In this document: piece after piece, positions 1 through 8,143 of the stretch | Layout: every line of letters starts with the position of its first letter | How positions within the stretch are numbered: position 1 is the first letter of the stretch | NCBI GenBank assembly: GCA_027484285.1 | Contig: JAIXTG010000055.1 | Coordinates: forward strand, 1-61,327 | DNA: 61,327 nucleotides | Source: Oxalobacteraceae bacterium | Lineage (GTDB): Bacteria; Pseudomonadota; Gammaproteobacteria; Burkholderiales; Burkholderiaceae_D | Direction: 5' to 3' | Program-made: the position numbers and the translations under genes | Notes under the pieces: model-generated | Database searches by the model: none | The model's input: only the letters and a program-made list of their open reading frames with translations | Told to the model about the DNA's origin: nothing

Positions 1-891
1 GCCCATCTGCTCGGCGACCGTTTCGCCGAAGACCACGGTCAGCGGTGCCTGCTCCAAGTGCAGGAAAGTGTAGCTGCGGGTGATGCCGTCGAACGGCGAG
101 CGGGTTTCAATCTGGCCGTTTGCATTACGCTGAATGATCTCGGCGAGCGGGCTGCGCCCGTTGCGGGCGCTGACGTTCACCGGCCCGGAGCTTGCCGGAT
201 GCCGCACCAGCACATGGCCTGCCGCGCTTGTCACCAGGATGCGCGAGTCGCCACTCCGGCGGTACTTCGCGAGTTCGGCCTGCAGATGGTCGAGCGAAAT
301 GCCGACGACGACGATGCCGAGCAGTTCCCCCTCCCTGCCGTTGATCCGCTTTGACAGCGGAAGGATCGCCCGCTTCGTGCGGGGATCTGTGAACGACGCG
401 CCGTAGAGGGCCTGCTCATCCGCGTTTTTCCGATGATGTTCGAGAGCACTGCCAGGCAAGCGAAAAAGCGTTGCCGGTGCATCGGCGGCCTGCTGCCCGA
501 CCGGATTTCCGTTGGCATCGAAGATGGCCACCCAGTCGATTTCCTTGTTTTGCCGGGCGATTTTTTCCAACGACGCGGCATGCGCCTGGCGGGCCGGGGC
601 CGTCGCGCCCAGCAGCGGGAAGATGTGCGCGGCCTGGTCGAGTACCAGCTCGGCCTTGCCGATGCCGGTCGCCGTCACGCCGGCAATGGAGCGGGTGAGT
701 TCGGTCGCGTCTTCCATGACGCGCCGGCGCGAGTGGGTATAGTCCTCGTCGATCGCGTAGCCGGCATATGCCAGCAGCAGGAAAACGACGATCGTCGCTG
801 CCACTGCAAGGAAGCGGCGCGGCTTCAGGAGAGCAGCGGATGGGTCGTCTTCAAAGACGCTGGGTGCGGGAAATGGAGTTGTCCGGGCCAT
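1..891 (-). CDS. PDC/Cache-type membrane sensor protein, N-terminal part (runs off the window)
   Basis: An open frame runs from an ATG at 891 to the window edge (297 codons, no stop), so only the N-terminal part is present. A hydrophobic segment at about residues 27-47 is followed by a roughly 240-residue extracytoplasmic region rich in sensor-domain features (FDANGNPVG near residue 120, GIVVVGISLDHLQ further on), the layout of periplasmic PDC/Cache domains. Such domains usually precede a second membrane helix and a histidine kinase, GGDEF or chemotaxis output domain; the output lies outside the window, so the function is open. High GC and regular codon use suit native chromosome. Confidence 0.7.
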   Translation of the reverse strand, partial: MARTTPFPAPSVFEDDPSAALLKPRRFLAVAATIVVFLLLAYAGYAIDEDYTHSRRRVMEDATELTRSIAGVTATGIGKAELVLDQAAHIFPLLGATAPARQAHAASLEKIARQNKEIDWVAIFDANGNPVGQQAADAPATLFRLPGSALEHHRKNADEQALYGASFTDPRTKRAILPLSKRINGREGELLGIVVVGISLDHLQAELAKYRRSGDSRILVTSAAGHVLVRHPASSGPVNVSARNGRSPLAEIIQRNANGQIETRSPFDGITRSYTFLHLEQAPLTVVFGETVAEQMG

Positions 892-1183
892 GGCCGATCG
901 CTGATATTGATTGCCTTGCCATGCAGGTGACCATCGGTACAGACACTGCGATGCGGCTCAGGATGCCGGTTTCGCCAACAGGCCAAAACGGGGAACACCG
1001 GGGGAATGGCACCTCACTTCGAGGCAATGATCGGGACGCTGCCTGAAAACCGTGGAATTTGGCGGACGGCAGCAACCACGGCACGGCGGCAACGCCGGGA
1101 GTGAAGTATTTTCAGCGTGTTGTTCGGGGGATTGCTGCTATGCTGCGCCATCTCATCACCCCCCACCCGTGCCCGCTCCGCAC
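892..1183. other. intergenic region between divergent genes
   Basis: About 290 bases between the leftward sensor gene and a rightward small ORF. It must hold the promoters for both. I see no repeat, clear operator or RNA structure in it, and the overlapping short frames look like shadows. Confidence 0.4.
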
Positions 1184-1375
1184 ATGACCAATGCCGACAT
1201 CGTCGAGGAACTGAAGCTGCTGAAAGGCAGCGGCCACCCGGTGTCGGCGCTGGTGATTCTTTATGCGGGCATGGTCAACGTCCGTCATTTCGATCGCCCG
1301 GGCTGCACTGCCCGGGATGCAGCGCTTGCGCTGCTGGGGATGGTCAGGACAGCGCCCGATTCGTCAGAAGTCTGA
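1184..1375 (+). CDS. small hypothetical protein (63 aa)
   Basis: I start this frame at the ATG at 1184 (MTNADIVEELKLL) because the upstream extension of the open frame has unlikely composition. The product is short, soluble and mostly helical (leucine-rich start, then SALVILYAGMVNVRHF and DAALALLGMV), with no signal peptide and no motif I recognise. It stands alone between two leftward genes. It resembles small conserved hypothetical proteins of Burkholderiales, but I cannot name a family. It could be a chance ORF. Confidence 0.4.
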   Translation: MTNADIVEELKLLKGSGHPVSALVILYAGMVNVRHFDRPGCTARDAALALLGMVRTAPDSSEV

Positions 1376-1491
1376 CGGCACACACCGAACCGGGGCGGGG
1401 CGGGCGGCGAAGCTACCCGCCGCATGCGGGCAGGAACCGGGATCCGGGCGCCGGCAGAAAGCGGCAGCGCCCGGCCCATGCGGGCCATTAA

Positions 1492-1686
1492 TTACGCTTC
1501 GTCGATCCTGACCACGTCATCCGGCTCGAACTCGTCGGCAGTCACGCCGTCGCCGATGCCCGTCACCATCACGGCGGAGTCCGCCGATTGCTTGACGAAA
1601 TATTCCGCGCTGATCAGGTCGAAAAACCGTTGGCCGACTTCAACTTCGCTGAAGTGAGTGCGCCGCTGTGTGGGTTGTGAGCTCAT
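1492..1686 (-). CDS. small acidic hypothetical protein (64 aa)
   Basis: The start at 1686 (MSSQPTQRRTHF) is preferred over the longer frame from 1716 because a GAAGGAAA ribosome-binding site lies about 7 bases upstream. The protein has a short basic N-terminus, then a compact domain (VEVGQRFFDLISAEYF, VKQSADSAVMV) and an acidic tail ending EPDDVVRIDEA. It has no membrane segment and no known motif, so the function is unknown. Composition fits the host chromosome. A terminator at 1743-1766 lies upstream of it and would separate it from the prophage. Confidence 0.55.
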   Translation of the reverse strand: MSSQPTQRRTHFSEVEVGQRFFDLISAEYFVKQSADSAVMVTGIGDGVTADEFEPDDVVRIDEA

Positions 1687-1742
1687 GCTGTTTCCTTCTT
1701 CAATCAATATATGCAAAATCGGCGCAACCGGAAGGCCAAAAG

Positions 1743-1766
1743 AAAAAAGCCGCTTGCGCGGCTTTT
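1743..1766 (-). terminator. rho-independent terminator (stem AGCCGC/GCGGCT)
   Basis: AGCCGC, loop TTGC, GCGGCT, flanked by runs of A on the left and T on the right, so it could work in either direction. It lies 4-5 bases after the stop codon (TAG, 1773-1771) of a short leftward reading frame and probably ended a native transcript. Confidence 0.7.
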
Positions 1767-1770
1767 GGTG

Positions 1771-1881
1771 CTACTGGCGGGCTAGTAAATTCCGCATCAC
1801 CAACTCGCTGTAGTCAAGGTACATCGTTTTTTGGTTAAACAGGGATTCGAACAGGACGGAAGGCACCAGCACCCGCTTTCA
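1771..1881 (-). pseudogene. possible C-terminal remnant of a gene cut by prophage insertion
   Basis: A leftward frame of about 35 codons ends at a TAG immediately before an intrinsic terminator. The peptide (…VLFESLFN…, …MYLDYSELVMRNLLARQ) looks like the tail of a real protein but has no credible start. It abuts the proposed left attachment site. Inference: it is what is left of a gene that the prophage displaced. I do not recognise the parent, and I found no matching N-terminal part on the far side of the prophage. Confidence 0.3.
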
Positions 1882-1887
1882 CTTCTG
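1866..1887 (+). other. candidate attL (left prophage attachment site)
   Basis: Imperfect direct repeat of 48906-48927, sharing an identical TTCACTTCTG at 1878-1887 and a CCAGC block at its start. Large serine recombinases need only a very short identical core, so the longer similarity is suggestive, not proof. Confidence 0.35.
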
Positions 1888-2093
1888 AACAGGCACTCAG
1901 ACCAACTGGCCGAAAGTCTACATTGCTGCGATTACTGACGGCAGTCGAAAGCAGGTGAACTCACGCTAATCAGTGCTAGGTGGGCAGAGAACCCTAAGAT
2001 CGATGAAAGCATGCAAAGCATGAAGGAGGTACAGCGTGCCCAAGAGATATTTCTGGGCTGCATCAACGATTGCCTGGTAACAAAGAGGGTGCT
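1888..2093. other. non-coding stretch inside the left prophage end
   Basis: About 200 bases between the proposed attachment site and the end of the leftward protease-partner gene. A purine-rich AAGGAGGT-like string occurs near 2022-2030 but no credible open frame follows it. No terminator is obvious after the 79-aa gene. Confidence 0.3.
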
Positions 2094-2333
2094 CTAACGC
2101 GGATGAGAACGCGACACAGCGGTCGCGGCGTCGAAGGGGGTACGGATCTGAACCATGACCGGCACACCCTCGAATTCGCTTTGCAATTTATCGAGACAGT
2201 GGCGATACCAAGGATCCACATGGACTCGGAGCGAAATCTCGTTACCATCCTGCCAGACCCAAACGGATGCAGCACCCGGGGGCAGAGGTAGAAGCCCCTG
2301 CAGCCGTGAAGCGAGTTCGTTAGGGTCTGACAT
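2094..2333 (-). CDS. small partner protein of trypsin-like protease (79 aa, unknown)
   Basis: This frame starts 5 bases after the stop of the upstream protease gene, so the two are very likely co-translated. The product has a proline-rich N-terminal loop, then strand-helix-strand stretches (SVWVWQDGNEISLRVHV, a helix around LDKLQSEFEG, then VPVMVQIR). That order resembles the pattern in residues 55-100 of the protease's own N-terminal region. Inference: it may be a stand-alone copy of that domain acting as inhibitor, pro-domain or targeting subunit. I know no named family for it. Confidence 0.6.
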   Translation of the reverse strand: MSDPNELASRLQGLLPLPPGAASVWVWQDGNEISLRVHVDPWYRHCLDKLQSEFEGVPVMVQIRTPFDAATAVSRSHPR

Positions 2334-2338
2334 GATAA

Positions 2339-3424
2339 TTAGATATTGTGTCCGCTGACGAGGTTCACCTCAAATGCCTGCAGTATGGGCTCAATAGGCA
2401 ACACGAAGCAAATTCCATTTGCATCGTTCACAGCAACAACCAAACCAACCGCGCGACGCTCCCCTCCGGCTAGCTCGACAGTAACCAATGAACCAGAGTC
2501 TCCTCCACTAGCAAACAGCCCTCCCTCGCCCTCCACTACCAGCAGGTTGCTTAGGAAAACCAACTTCAGAGCACCACCAGCAGCGGAGACACGATAGCGG
2601 ATCATTTCTGGTCCATAGACTGCGGCACGTACGATACCTTGTGTCAATCCAGTAGTGCGCCCGACTTTTCTCACTACATCGCCTACTGTAATCTGGGCGG
2701 TCTTTGCAGGTGTGTCGAAGTAGCCTCTTTGCATTGAAGAAACTTGCCCTGGATCTTTGATCTGCAGAAGTGCTGCATCCGAGTTGTCAGCAACATTCAC
2801 GTTTTGCGGTAGTCCATCGACCATCGGCAATAGCTTTGCGTGATAGCCTATCGTGAATGGATCCACACCATTTGGCCCCACATCTACTGGGCCTGGGGCA
2901 AGGATCGGCAAGCCTGGGTACGAAAAATTACAGCCACCGCTCACATGATTATTCGTGAGACCAAACATCGTCCCCGTCGCGTCGCGAACCAAGCAGCCCA
3001 ACGTTCCAGCGTCAACTACGTTAGCAGGATGAATCGAACTGCCACATGTGTATCGCGCCGCATGGAGTGCATACGGAGGTACGCCTACTGATGCAGTTGG
3101 TGGACCGCCGACTGCACCATGTGCACCCTGTCGGTACTCGATCAAACTACCGTTTTCTGTCTCAGACGGGAGCTGCGCAATCTCTTTCTTGGTGAGTTTC
3201 TTGTGGGTGAAGACGACAACAGCGTTTCTGGGCTCGTCGTAGCCGATAAAACTGATCGCTCGGGAATGGAGTATGCCAACAGCTGCTGGTCGAATCGCAC
3301 CCAGCGCCGCAAAGTCCGCCCTGGCCGCCTCATCCGCCACCACTGCCGCGATGTGATCGCGCTGGATAAGTCCCTGCGATACCGCCCACAGGCGAAATAA
3401 CCCTGCTGCTTCCATTGCTGACAT
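2339..3424 (-). CDS. cytoplasmic trypsin-like serine protease (361 aa)
   Basis: The three hallmark blocks of chymotrypsin-fold proteases are present in order: TNNHV (His160), NSDAALL (Asp216) and GGDSGS (Ser310). About 130 residues precede the protease core and do not match a domain I can name. There is no signal peptide or membrane segment, so the enzyme should be cytoplasmic, unlike DegP or secreted trypsins. A GGAG lies just before the ATG at 3424. It pairs with a 79-aa gene and sits at the prophage end beside umuDC, a usual cargo position. Cytoplasmic trypsin-fold proteases are known as effectors in bacterial conflict systems; a defence role here is inference. Substrate unknown. Confidence 0.85.
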   Translation of the reverse strand: MSAMEAAGLFRLWAVSQGLIQRDHIAAVVADEAARADFAALGAIRPAAVGILHSRAISFIGYDEPRNAVVVFTHKKLTKKEIAQLPSETENGSLIEYRQGAHGAVGGPPTASVGVPPYALHAARYTCGSSIHPANVVDAGTLGCLVRDATGTMFGLTNNHVSGGCNFSYPGLPILAPGPVDVGPNGVDPFTIGYHAKLLPMVDGLPQNVNVADNSDAALLQIKDPGQVSSMQRGYFDTPAKTAQITVGDVVRKVGRTTGLTQGIVRAAVYGPEMIRYRVSAAGGALKLVFLSNLLVVEGEGGLFASGGDSGSLVTVELAGGERRAVGLVVAVNDANGICFVLPIEPILQAFEVNLVSGHNI

Positions 3425-3568
3425 TTGGTCTCCATTATTTGAATCGCTATCAATCTCCTAGATGATTGTGACGCAATTTTGCCAGACACGAACGGTTCCT
3501 CGCATGATGCAGTGGACAAATTTTACCCTTGAAATAGATCTCGGGCGATTTTCTACAGTTCATTAATA

Positions 3569-3584
3569 CTGTACGCATATACAG
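3569..3584 (+). promoter_or_regulatory. LexA (SOS) box of umuDC
   Basis: CTGTACGCATATACAG is a perfect CTG-N10-CAG site with CTGT/ACAG ends, flanked by TA on both sides, ending 12 bases before the umuD start codon. This is the classical LexA operator placement, so umuDC should be DNA-damage induced. Confidence 0.9.
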
Positions 3585-3596
3585 TATAATTGAGCT

Positions 3597-4028
3597 ATGT
3601 TGTCCAACCCTCTTCCCCTCGTTCAAGCGTCCGACCCGCTATGGGTACAAGCTGTCCAGTCTTCCGTCGCAGCTGGTTTCGCCTCCCCTGCTGAAGACCA
3701 CCAGGTCGACCGCATCGACCTGATGCGCCAGCTAGTCAAGCACCCGCAAGCGACCTTCTTCATCCGCATTAGCGGCGACTCCATGCGCGACGCCGGCATC
3801 CTCGATGGCTCGGTGGTACTGGTCGATCGAGCCATCAAGCCCGCACACGGCCAGATCGTTCTGGCCGTCATTGATGGTGACTTCACTTGCAAGCGCCTAT
3901 ACCTGCGGGCTGGCCGCATGAAGCTGCGCGCTGAGAATCCCACCTATCCGGACATCATCCCCAAGGATGGCCAGACGGTCGAAATTTGGGGCGTGGTCGT
4001 AGCCACCATTCACCAACATCCGACATGA
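3597..4028 (+). CDS. umuD: UmuD, DNA polymerase V accessory subunit (S24 peptidase fold)
   Basis: A 143-residue protein with the LexA/UmuD C-terminal serine-lysine fold: GDSM places the nucleophile at Ser62 and CKRL the general base at Lys99. An Ala26-Gly27 bond in the N-terminal arm matches the position of the self-cleavage site (E. coli UmuD: Cys24-Gly25, Ser60, Lys97). RecA filaments would trigger cleavage to UmuD', which binds UmuC to form translesion polymerase V. A LexA box lies directly upstream and the stop overlaps the umuC start (ATGA). It reads rightward, against the main phage transcript. Confidence 0.93.
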   Translation: MLSNPLPLVQASDPLWVQAVQSSVAAGFASPAEDHQVDRIDLMRQLVKHPQATFFIRISGDSMRDAGILDGSVVLVDRAIKPAHGQIVLAVIDGDFTCKRLYLRAGRMKLRAENPTYPDIIPKDGQTVEIWGVVVATIHQHPT

Positions 4029-5326
4029 TTGCGCTCATCGACGGAAATAATTTTTATGTCAGCTGCGAGCGGGTGTTCCGGCCCAGCCTGAACGACCGGC
4101 CGGTAGTTGTTCTCAGTAATAACGACGGCTGCGCGATTGCTCGAAGCAATGAAGCAAAGGCGCTCGGCATCGCGATGGGCGCGCCGTGGTTCCAGATCCG
4201 GCACCTGAGAGATTCAGCGGGACTGGTCGCACTGTCGGCCAACTTCGAGCTCTATGGCGACATGAGCGACCGTATGATGACATTAGCCGCCGGCCTCGGT
4301 CATCGACAAGAAATTTATTCAATCGACGAGAGCTTCATTGACCTGACCGGGATTCGAGGTGATCTTGCAGAGCGAGCACACAAAATTCGCTCGCGCATCC
4401 TACGCTGGGTTGGTATACCTACCTGCATCGGCATCGCTCCCACCAAGACCCTAGCAAAGCTTGCAAACCACATCGCGAAGGCCGCCGAGCGCAAGCCTGG
4501 TAGCTACCCGGCTGAACTAGCGCAAGTTTGTCACTGGGGGCAGTTGCCGTCCAACACGCGCGAAGCACTGCTAGCAGCCACTCAAGTGCGCGAGATTTGG
4601 GGCTTAGGTCCGAAGCTCACCGCGCAATTGAATCACATCAGAATTCACACCGCACTGGATCTGGCGCGGCTATCGCCCAGCGTGGCCCGCGCTCGCTGGT
4701 CTGTGCTGCTAGAGAAAACCATTCATGAGCTCAATGGCACCTCCTGCATCAGCCTGCAGGACACTGCGCTTGACAAGCAGGAGATCGCCTGCACCCGCTC
4801 CTTTGGTCATCCGGTTACGGATCGACGGGAGCTGGAAGAAGCCTTGGCAGAATTCGCCAGTCGTGCAGCCGAGAAGCTAAGGCGGCAAGGCAGTCATGTG
4901 AACCAGGTAATGGCTTTCATTCGCACCAGCCCTTTCCGAAAGAATGATGCGCAGTACAGTGCTTACCGTATTCAGCCTCTGATGGAGCCGACCGACGATA
5001 CGACGCGCATCATACGAGCGGCGTTAGAAGTCTTGAAGGCAATCTACCGCCCCGGATTCAACTATTCAAAGGCAGGCGTGATGCTGATGGATCTGCAACC
5101 AGCAGCCACCAAACATCTGACACTAAATTTGGATGACGAACTTCCCGCGCCAAACCCAGAACTGATGCTAACGCTCGATCGCGTCAATGATCGATACGGA
5201 CGCGGCAAAATCAAATTGGGCGCCGCACTGGCAGGAGAAAAAAAGCGGAACTGGACCATGAAACAAGAGCGGCGCACGCCAGCGTACACGACCGACTGGC
5301 ATTCACTTGCAGTTGCATCACGCTAA
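4025..5326 (+). CDS. umuC: UmuC, Y-family DNA polymerase V catalytic subunit
   Basis: The product begins [18 protein letters not shown] and carries the Y-family catalytic carboxylates (Asp6; Asp-Glu in [13 protein letters not shown]). At 433 residues it is near the 422 of E. coli UmuC, with palm/fingers, thumb and little-finger regions complete. The start at 4025 overlaps the umuD stop by four bases, so the two are translationally coupled; an in-frame ATG at 3986 would give an unlikely extension inside umuD. It would allow mutagenic bypass of DNA lesions during SOS. Its place beside the endolysin at the prophage edge marks it as lysogenic cargo. Confidence 0.95.
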   Translation: MIALIDGNNFYVSCERVFRPSLNDRPVVVLSNNDGCAIARSNEAKALGIAMGAPWFQIRHLRDSAGLVALSANFELYGDMSDRMMTLAAGLGHRQEIYSIDESFIDLTGIRGDLAERAHKIRSRILRWVGIPTCIGIAPTKTLAKLANHIAKAAERKPGSYPAELAQVCHWGQLPSNTREALLAATQVREIWGLGPKLTAQLNHIRIHTALDLARLSPSVARARWSVLLEKTIHELNGTSCISLQDTALDKQEIACTRSFGHPVTDRRELEEALAEFASRAAEKLRRQGSHVNQVMAFIRTSPFRKNDAQYSAYRIQPLMEPTDDTTRIIRAALEVLKAIYRPGFNYSKAGVMLMDLQPAATKHLTLNLDDELPAPNPELMLTLDRVNDRYGRGKIKLGAALAGEKKRNWTMKQERRTPAYTTDWHSLAVASR

Positions 5327-5354
5327 GGCACGCCCTGAGAAAAACGATTTCTAA

Positions 5355-5810
5355 TCAACGAATCAACGCTGCTTCAATTTTTCGTCGTATTACCAACCCT
5401 GGAAGTATTCTTCCGCCACCGTAGACCCACCGTCCGAGTTCTGAGGCAGCCCCAATCCAATCTCGCTGGTTGATCCGCCGTCGGAGGGTCGAAGTCTGCA
5501 GCCGTCCAGCGCCTAAATTAAATGTGAAATCAACAATCGCCGCGAGTCGTTTCTCAGGCTCGGTGGCCAACGCCGGGCAGCAGCGTAGCGTGGCGTTCAA
5601 CGCAATTGCCAAATCCTTCGCCAGATAGAATTCAGCTTCCGCTTCGGTTATGGGATCATGCTTCGAGTCACACAGATGGCCATACCCAATGGTCCAGTAA
5701 CCGGCCGGACAGATATAAGGATGCGCGCGGGACGGATCCTGTTTGGGTACTCGATGAAACCCCTCAAATCGCTTGGCTAGATCGACGGCAGCCTGAGGCA
5801 CTAAGATCAT
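5355..5810 (-). CDS. phage endolysin, GH24 lysozyme
   Basis: A 151-residue glycoside hydrolase family 24 (T4/lambdoid lysozyme) protein. The catalytic glutamate is Glu16 in AKRFEGF, followed by the family's WTIGYGH motif and a C-terminal DFTFNLG block. It would cut the N-acetylmuramic acid-N-acetylglucosamine bond of peptidoglycan at the end of the lytic cycle. There is no N-terminal signal or SAR helix, so it depends on the holin encoded just upstream, whose stop overlaps this start by four bases. It is convergent with umuC and ends the late transcript. No Rz/Rz1 pair was recognised. Confidence 0.9.
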   Translation of the reverse strand: MILVPQAAVDLAKRFEGFHRVPKQDPSRAHPYICPAGYWTIGYGHLCDSKHDPITEAEAEFYLAKDLAIALNATLRCCPALATEPEKRLAAIVDFTFNLGAGRLQTSTLRRRINQRDWIGAASELGRWVYGGGRILPGLVIRRKIEAALIR

Positions 5811-6283
5811 GAACGTACCCGGTCAAACACCCGGCCCAGGAACCAAAAATTCAGCACCCCAGCCCAGAGCGCCTGATCCGCCTCCGTCCAAGCGTGCAAG
5901 ATGGCCGTTCCCCAGCCAGCACCCGCAGTGACCGCAGCGGCAAACGCCGCCGTCTTGGCGGCGCAGTACAGCGCCATAAACCAGTAAGTGATAACGGGTC
6001 GAACACTGGTCGACAGCGCGTCAGCCCACCTCACACCTGAAGGCCGCCCTTGCGCAGCCACGGCCTCTTTTAGCGCCTCAATAGCGCCCGTGTTCCAAGC
6101 CAAATCGGCGGAGGCGCCGATCTCAGCCATACGCTGGGCACCGCGTAACTTCTCGAATTCCAAGGCCTTGTCTTGCATTGCCAGCTCATGGCCGCGCTCC
6201 CCTTTTCGATCGAGCCACTTCAAAATTTCAGGCGCCAAACGGAAGGCACCGCCCAACAACCCACCCAGAAGCGTCTCGATCAC
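5807..6283 (-). CDS. putative three-TM holin (GTA/holin_3TM type)
   Basis: I start at a GTG at 6283 whose bases overlap the stop of the upstream gene (GTGA); a longer frame exists but lies wholly inside that gene. The 158-aa product has a glycine/leucine-rich N-terminal helix, a charged middle (HELAMQDKALEFEKLRGAQ) and two C-terminal hydrophobic segments (VRPVITYWFMALYCAAKTAAF and ALWAGVLNFWFLGRVF). This matches the phage and gene-transfer-agent 3TM holin family. It should form membrane lesions that let the endolysin out. Its position directly before the lysozyme supports the call. Confidence 0.75.
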   Translation of the reverse strand: MIETLLGGLLGGAFRLAPEILKWLDRKGERGHELAMQDKALEFEKLRGAQRMAEIGASADLAWNTGAIEALKEAVAAQGRPSGVRWADALSTSVRPVITYWFMALYCAAKTAAFAAAVTAGAGWGTAILHAWTEADQALWAGVLNFWFLGRVFDRVRS

Positions 6284-6570
6284 TGGACACCCCCATAGAG
6301 CTTTAACTTGATGCTTGCGCCAACAATTAGCGCCACCAAAACGCCGGTGGTCAACAGCTTGATGAAAGTCTGCCATGCGGTTTGTCTCGCCTGCCGCCAC
6401 GCTTCGATGAGTCCTCGTAGGTCCCGAATATCTTTCGCGGCGTGGCCGTTTTCCAGTCCGAGTGCGGCTAACGCACGCTCAGCTCCTTTTTCAGCCGCTC
6501 TAGTCAATAGTTCATCCAAATCGTCAGGGCGTAGATTCAGCATTTCGGGATAGTCGTTGTCAATGGCCAT
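6280..6570 (-). CDS. DUF6127-like phage membrane protein (96 aa)
   Basis: The N-terminal 70 residues are helical and charged (DELLTRAAEKGAERALAALG, then DIRDLRGLIEAWRQARQTAWQ). A single C-terminal transmembrane segment follows (LLTTGVLVALIVGASIKL). I recognise the pattern as DUF6127, small proteins often found next to holin and endolysin genes. The GGAGACATGA leader gives a good ribosome-binding site 6 bases before the ATG. A strong terminator-like hairpin ends just upstream of that site. It may be an antiholin or lysis-timing factor; that role is inference. Confidence 0.65.
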   Translation of the reverse strand: MAIDNDYPEMLNLRPDDLDELLTRAAEKGAERALAALGLENGHAAKDIRDLRGLIEAWRQARQTAWQTFIKLLTTGVLVALIVGASIKLKLYGGVQ

Positions 6571-6580
6571 TCATGTCTCC

Positions 6581-6618
6581 AAAAAACAATGCCTGCCAGG
6601 AGAACTCCGGGCAGGCAT
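6581..6618 (-). terminator. intrinsic terminator hairpin directly before the lysis genes
   Basis: A 9-bp perfect stem (ATGCCTGCC at 6589-6597 with GGCAGGCAT at 6610-6618), followed on the minus strand by TG and TTTTTT. The U-tract ends right at the GGAG of the next gene (start 6570). It can stop transcripts from the oxygenase cassette or modulate entry into the lysis genes. Confidence 0.75.
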
Positions 6619-6668
6619 CAAAGGGGGATTTCGGTTAGATTGCTTGTGATTCGATAAACCTACGATTT

Positions 6669-7388
6669 CTAAAAAGACCGCCAGGTGCGTGGGTCAAATA
6701 CTCCGGTTGCATAGTTCGGTGCTGGCTCATTAAAAACCAGGAGCACATCGCCTGCCACGGCAATCCTTTGATCCGATCCCATATCGCCCATCTTCACTGT
6801 TCCGTGATGCAGATGGCTGGGAAATACTAAAAGCTGCCCTTCTTCAACCGGCATGACTGCTTGGTTGGAATTGAGGGTATTGCGCTGGATAACCATCGAT
6901 CGCTGACGATGGGTGGATTCTGAAAACGCTCCGTAGTACGGTTCGTTCGGTGAGGACTGAATCTGGAAAGCGATCGCATCTGCCTCTTTGGGCATATTCA
7001 TGTAATAGACGAATGACAGATGACTGGTAGCGTGTGCATGAACAGGCGTGACCGTCTTGTTATCCGTGGCGCTGATCCAGGTTTTGACAATATTGATAGT
7101 CACCCGTGAGGTATCGTAGGACAGTTGATCCAGATAGCTTGCGATGCAGCGCGCTACGAATCGAAAGAGCGGCGCCAACGCTTCATCTGTATGAAGGTAG
7201 ACCTTTCCTGAACTCTCACCAGTAATCAACCCCGACCCGCTCTCATGGACAATGCAGTGCTCTGGCATGCGCTCCATGAACGTATTCTTAAATTCTGCAT
7301 GTTGCCCACACTTAAACGATGCGACGGCAGTGGGAAAAAGCAGCGCAATCGCACATGCAATGTCTTGTTTTTCCTCATTCAATATCAA
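6669..7388 (-). CDS. 2OG-Fe(II) oxygenase family protein (239 aa, PF13759-like)
   Basis: The double-stranded beta-helix signature of 2-oxoglutarate oxygenases is visible: His117/His119 in TPVHAHATSHLSFVYYMN, a distal histidine in FPSHLHHGT (194/195), and an arginine 13-14 residues on (Arg208). The HxH-type proximal motif and the LVFPS…HH strand resemble the 2OG-Fe(II)_Oxy_5 family, common in phages. It would hydroxylate an unknown substrate using O2, Fe(II) and 2-oxoglutarate. Its start overlaps the stop of the desaturase gene (ATGA), so it belongs to the same four-gene cassette between the tail fibres and lysis genes. Confidence 0.75.
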   Translation of the reverse strand: MILNEEKQDIACAIALLFPTAVASFKCGQHAEFKNTFMERMPEHCIVHESGSGLITGESSGKVYLHTDEALAPLFRFVARCIASYLDQLSYDTSRVTINIVKTWISATDNKTVTPVHAHATSHLSFVYYMNMPKEADAIAFQIQSSPNEPYYGAFSESTHRQRSMVIQRNTLNSNQAVMPVEEGQLLVFPSHLHHGTVKMGDMGSDQRIAVAGDVLLVFNEPAPNYATGVFDPRTWRSF

Positions 7389-8143
7389 TTGGATCTGCCC
7401 TTTCTACGGAAGAGATCAATCAGCAACGCCACGACGTCGATCTCATACCATCTACGAGAAATTCGGTAGTCGCTAGGGCAAGCATGGTGTGTGTTATGAA
7501 ATGCGACACCGTTACCCAACAAAATCAGATTGGCAATGAGATTATTTTTACTGTCGTCATTCGTTTGGAACAATTTGTAGCCGAACCTGTGGCAAATGAC
7601 ATTAACCACCCCGTTGCAAAAGAATGCATAAATAACGGGAACAAAGAAGCCATAGATCGCGATCCGAATATCGATGAGCGATGCAACGCCAACCACAGAA
7701 AAATAGATCCGGAAGTAATGACGCTGAATGAAAACCAGCCATCCGTCCTGCATCAACCGTTTGACAGTTCCAACGCTACGAGACTGCTCAAACCCCGGGG
7801 TTAGCCAAAGCCATGTGCGCCACCCGGCACTTGCCGGATGTGGATCGAAAGGGCTGTCGGAGTGTCGATGGTGATTCACATGAGTGGAAGCTATGCCAAT
7901 CGGGCTGCCAAATAAATTGAAGATCGACAGGCAGGCAAACATCTTCTGCCAAAGCCAAGCTAGCTCATAAGAGCGATGTGCGAGATATCGGTGGCAGTAC
8001 GCTTCCTGACCAAGCCAAGTAAATAAAACCACTGCGATCAAGGTCAGCGCAAGCCAGGCCGGGTCCCAGTAGGCGATTACCCCCGCAATCCCAGCCACGT
8101 GGACCAGAAGGATCAGCAGTCTGAGCTTTGAAAACTCAGACAT
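7385..8143 (-). CDS. membrane fatty-acid (acyl-CoA delta-9 type) desaturase
   Basis: Three histidine clusters typical of integral-membrane di-iron desaturases occur in order: HRYLAH (51-56), HVNHHRH (88-94) and HNTHH (216-220), plus His185 in CHRFGY. Four hydrophobic stretches surround them. At 252 aa it is near the short bacterial stearoyl-CoA desaturase-like form. I use the ATG at 8143 (MSEFSKLRLL), which overlaps the end of the preceding gene; a start at 8179 would lie deeper inside it. It would insert a double bond into a membrane acyl chain using O2 and a ferredoxin or cytochrome donor; no donor is encoded nearby. A desaturase inside a temperate siphophage is unusual. Confidence 0.88.
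   Translation of the reverse strand: MSEFSKLRLLILLVHVAGIAGVIAYWDPAWLALTLIAVVLFTWLGQEAYCHRYLAHRSYELAWLWQKMFACLSIFNLFGSPIGIASTHVNHHRHSDSPFDPHPASAGWRTWLWLTPGFEQSRSVGTVKRLMQDGWLVFIQRHYFRIYFSVVGVASLIDIRIAIYGFFVPVIYAFFCNGVVNVICHRFGYKLFQTNDDSKNNLIANLILLGNGVAFHNTHHACPSDYRISRRWYEIDVVALLIDLFRRKGRSN

Noticed and set aside
851..1084. Leftward 77-codon ORF upstream of the sensor gene
   Set aside because: Overlaps the sensor start, no ribosome-binding site, shadow-like composition.
1842..1853. AGGGATTCGAAC identical to 12 bases of the tRNA-Ser T arm, as if attL of a tRNA-integrated island
   Set aside because: The flanks do not match the tRNA 3' end (no GGAGACGG), and T-arm-like 12-mers are generic; the bases also read as part of a short coding frame.
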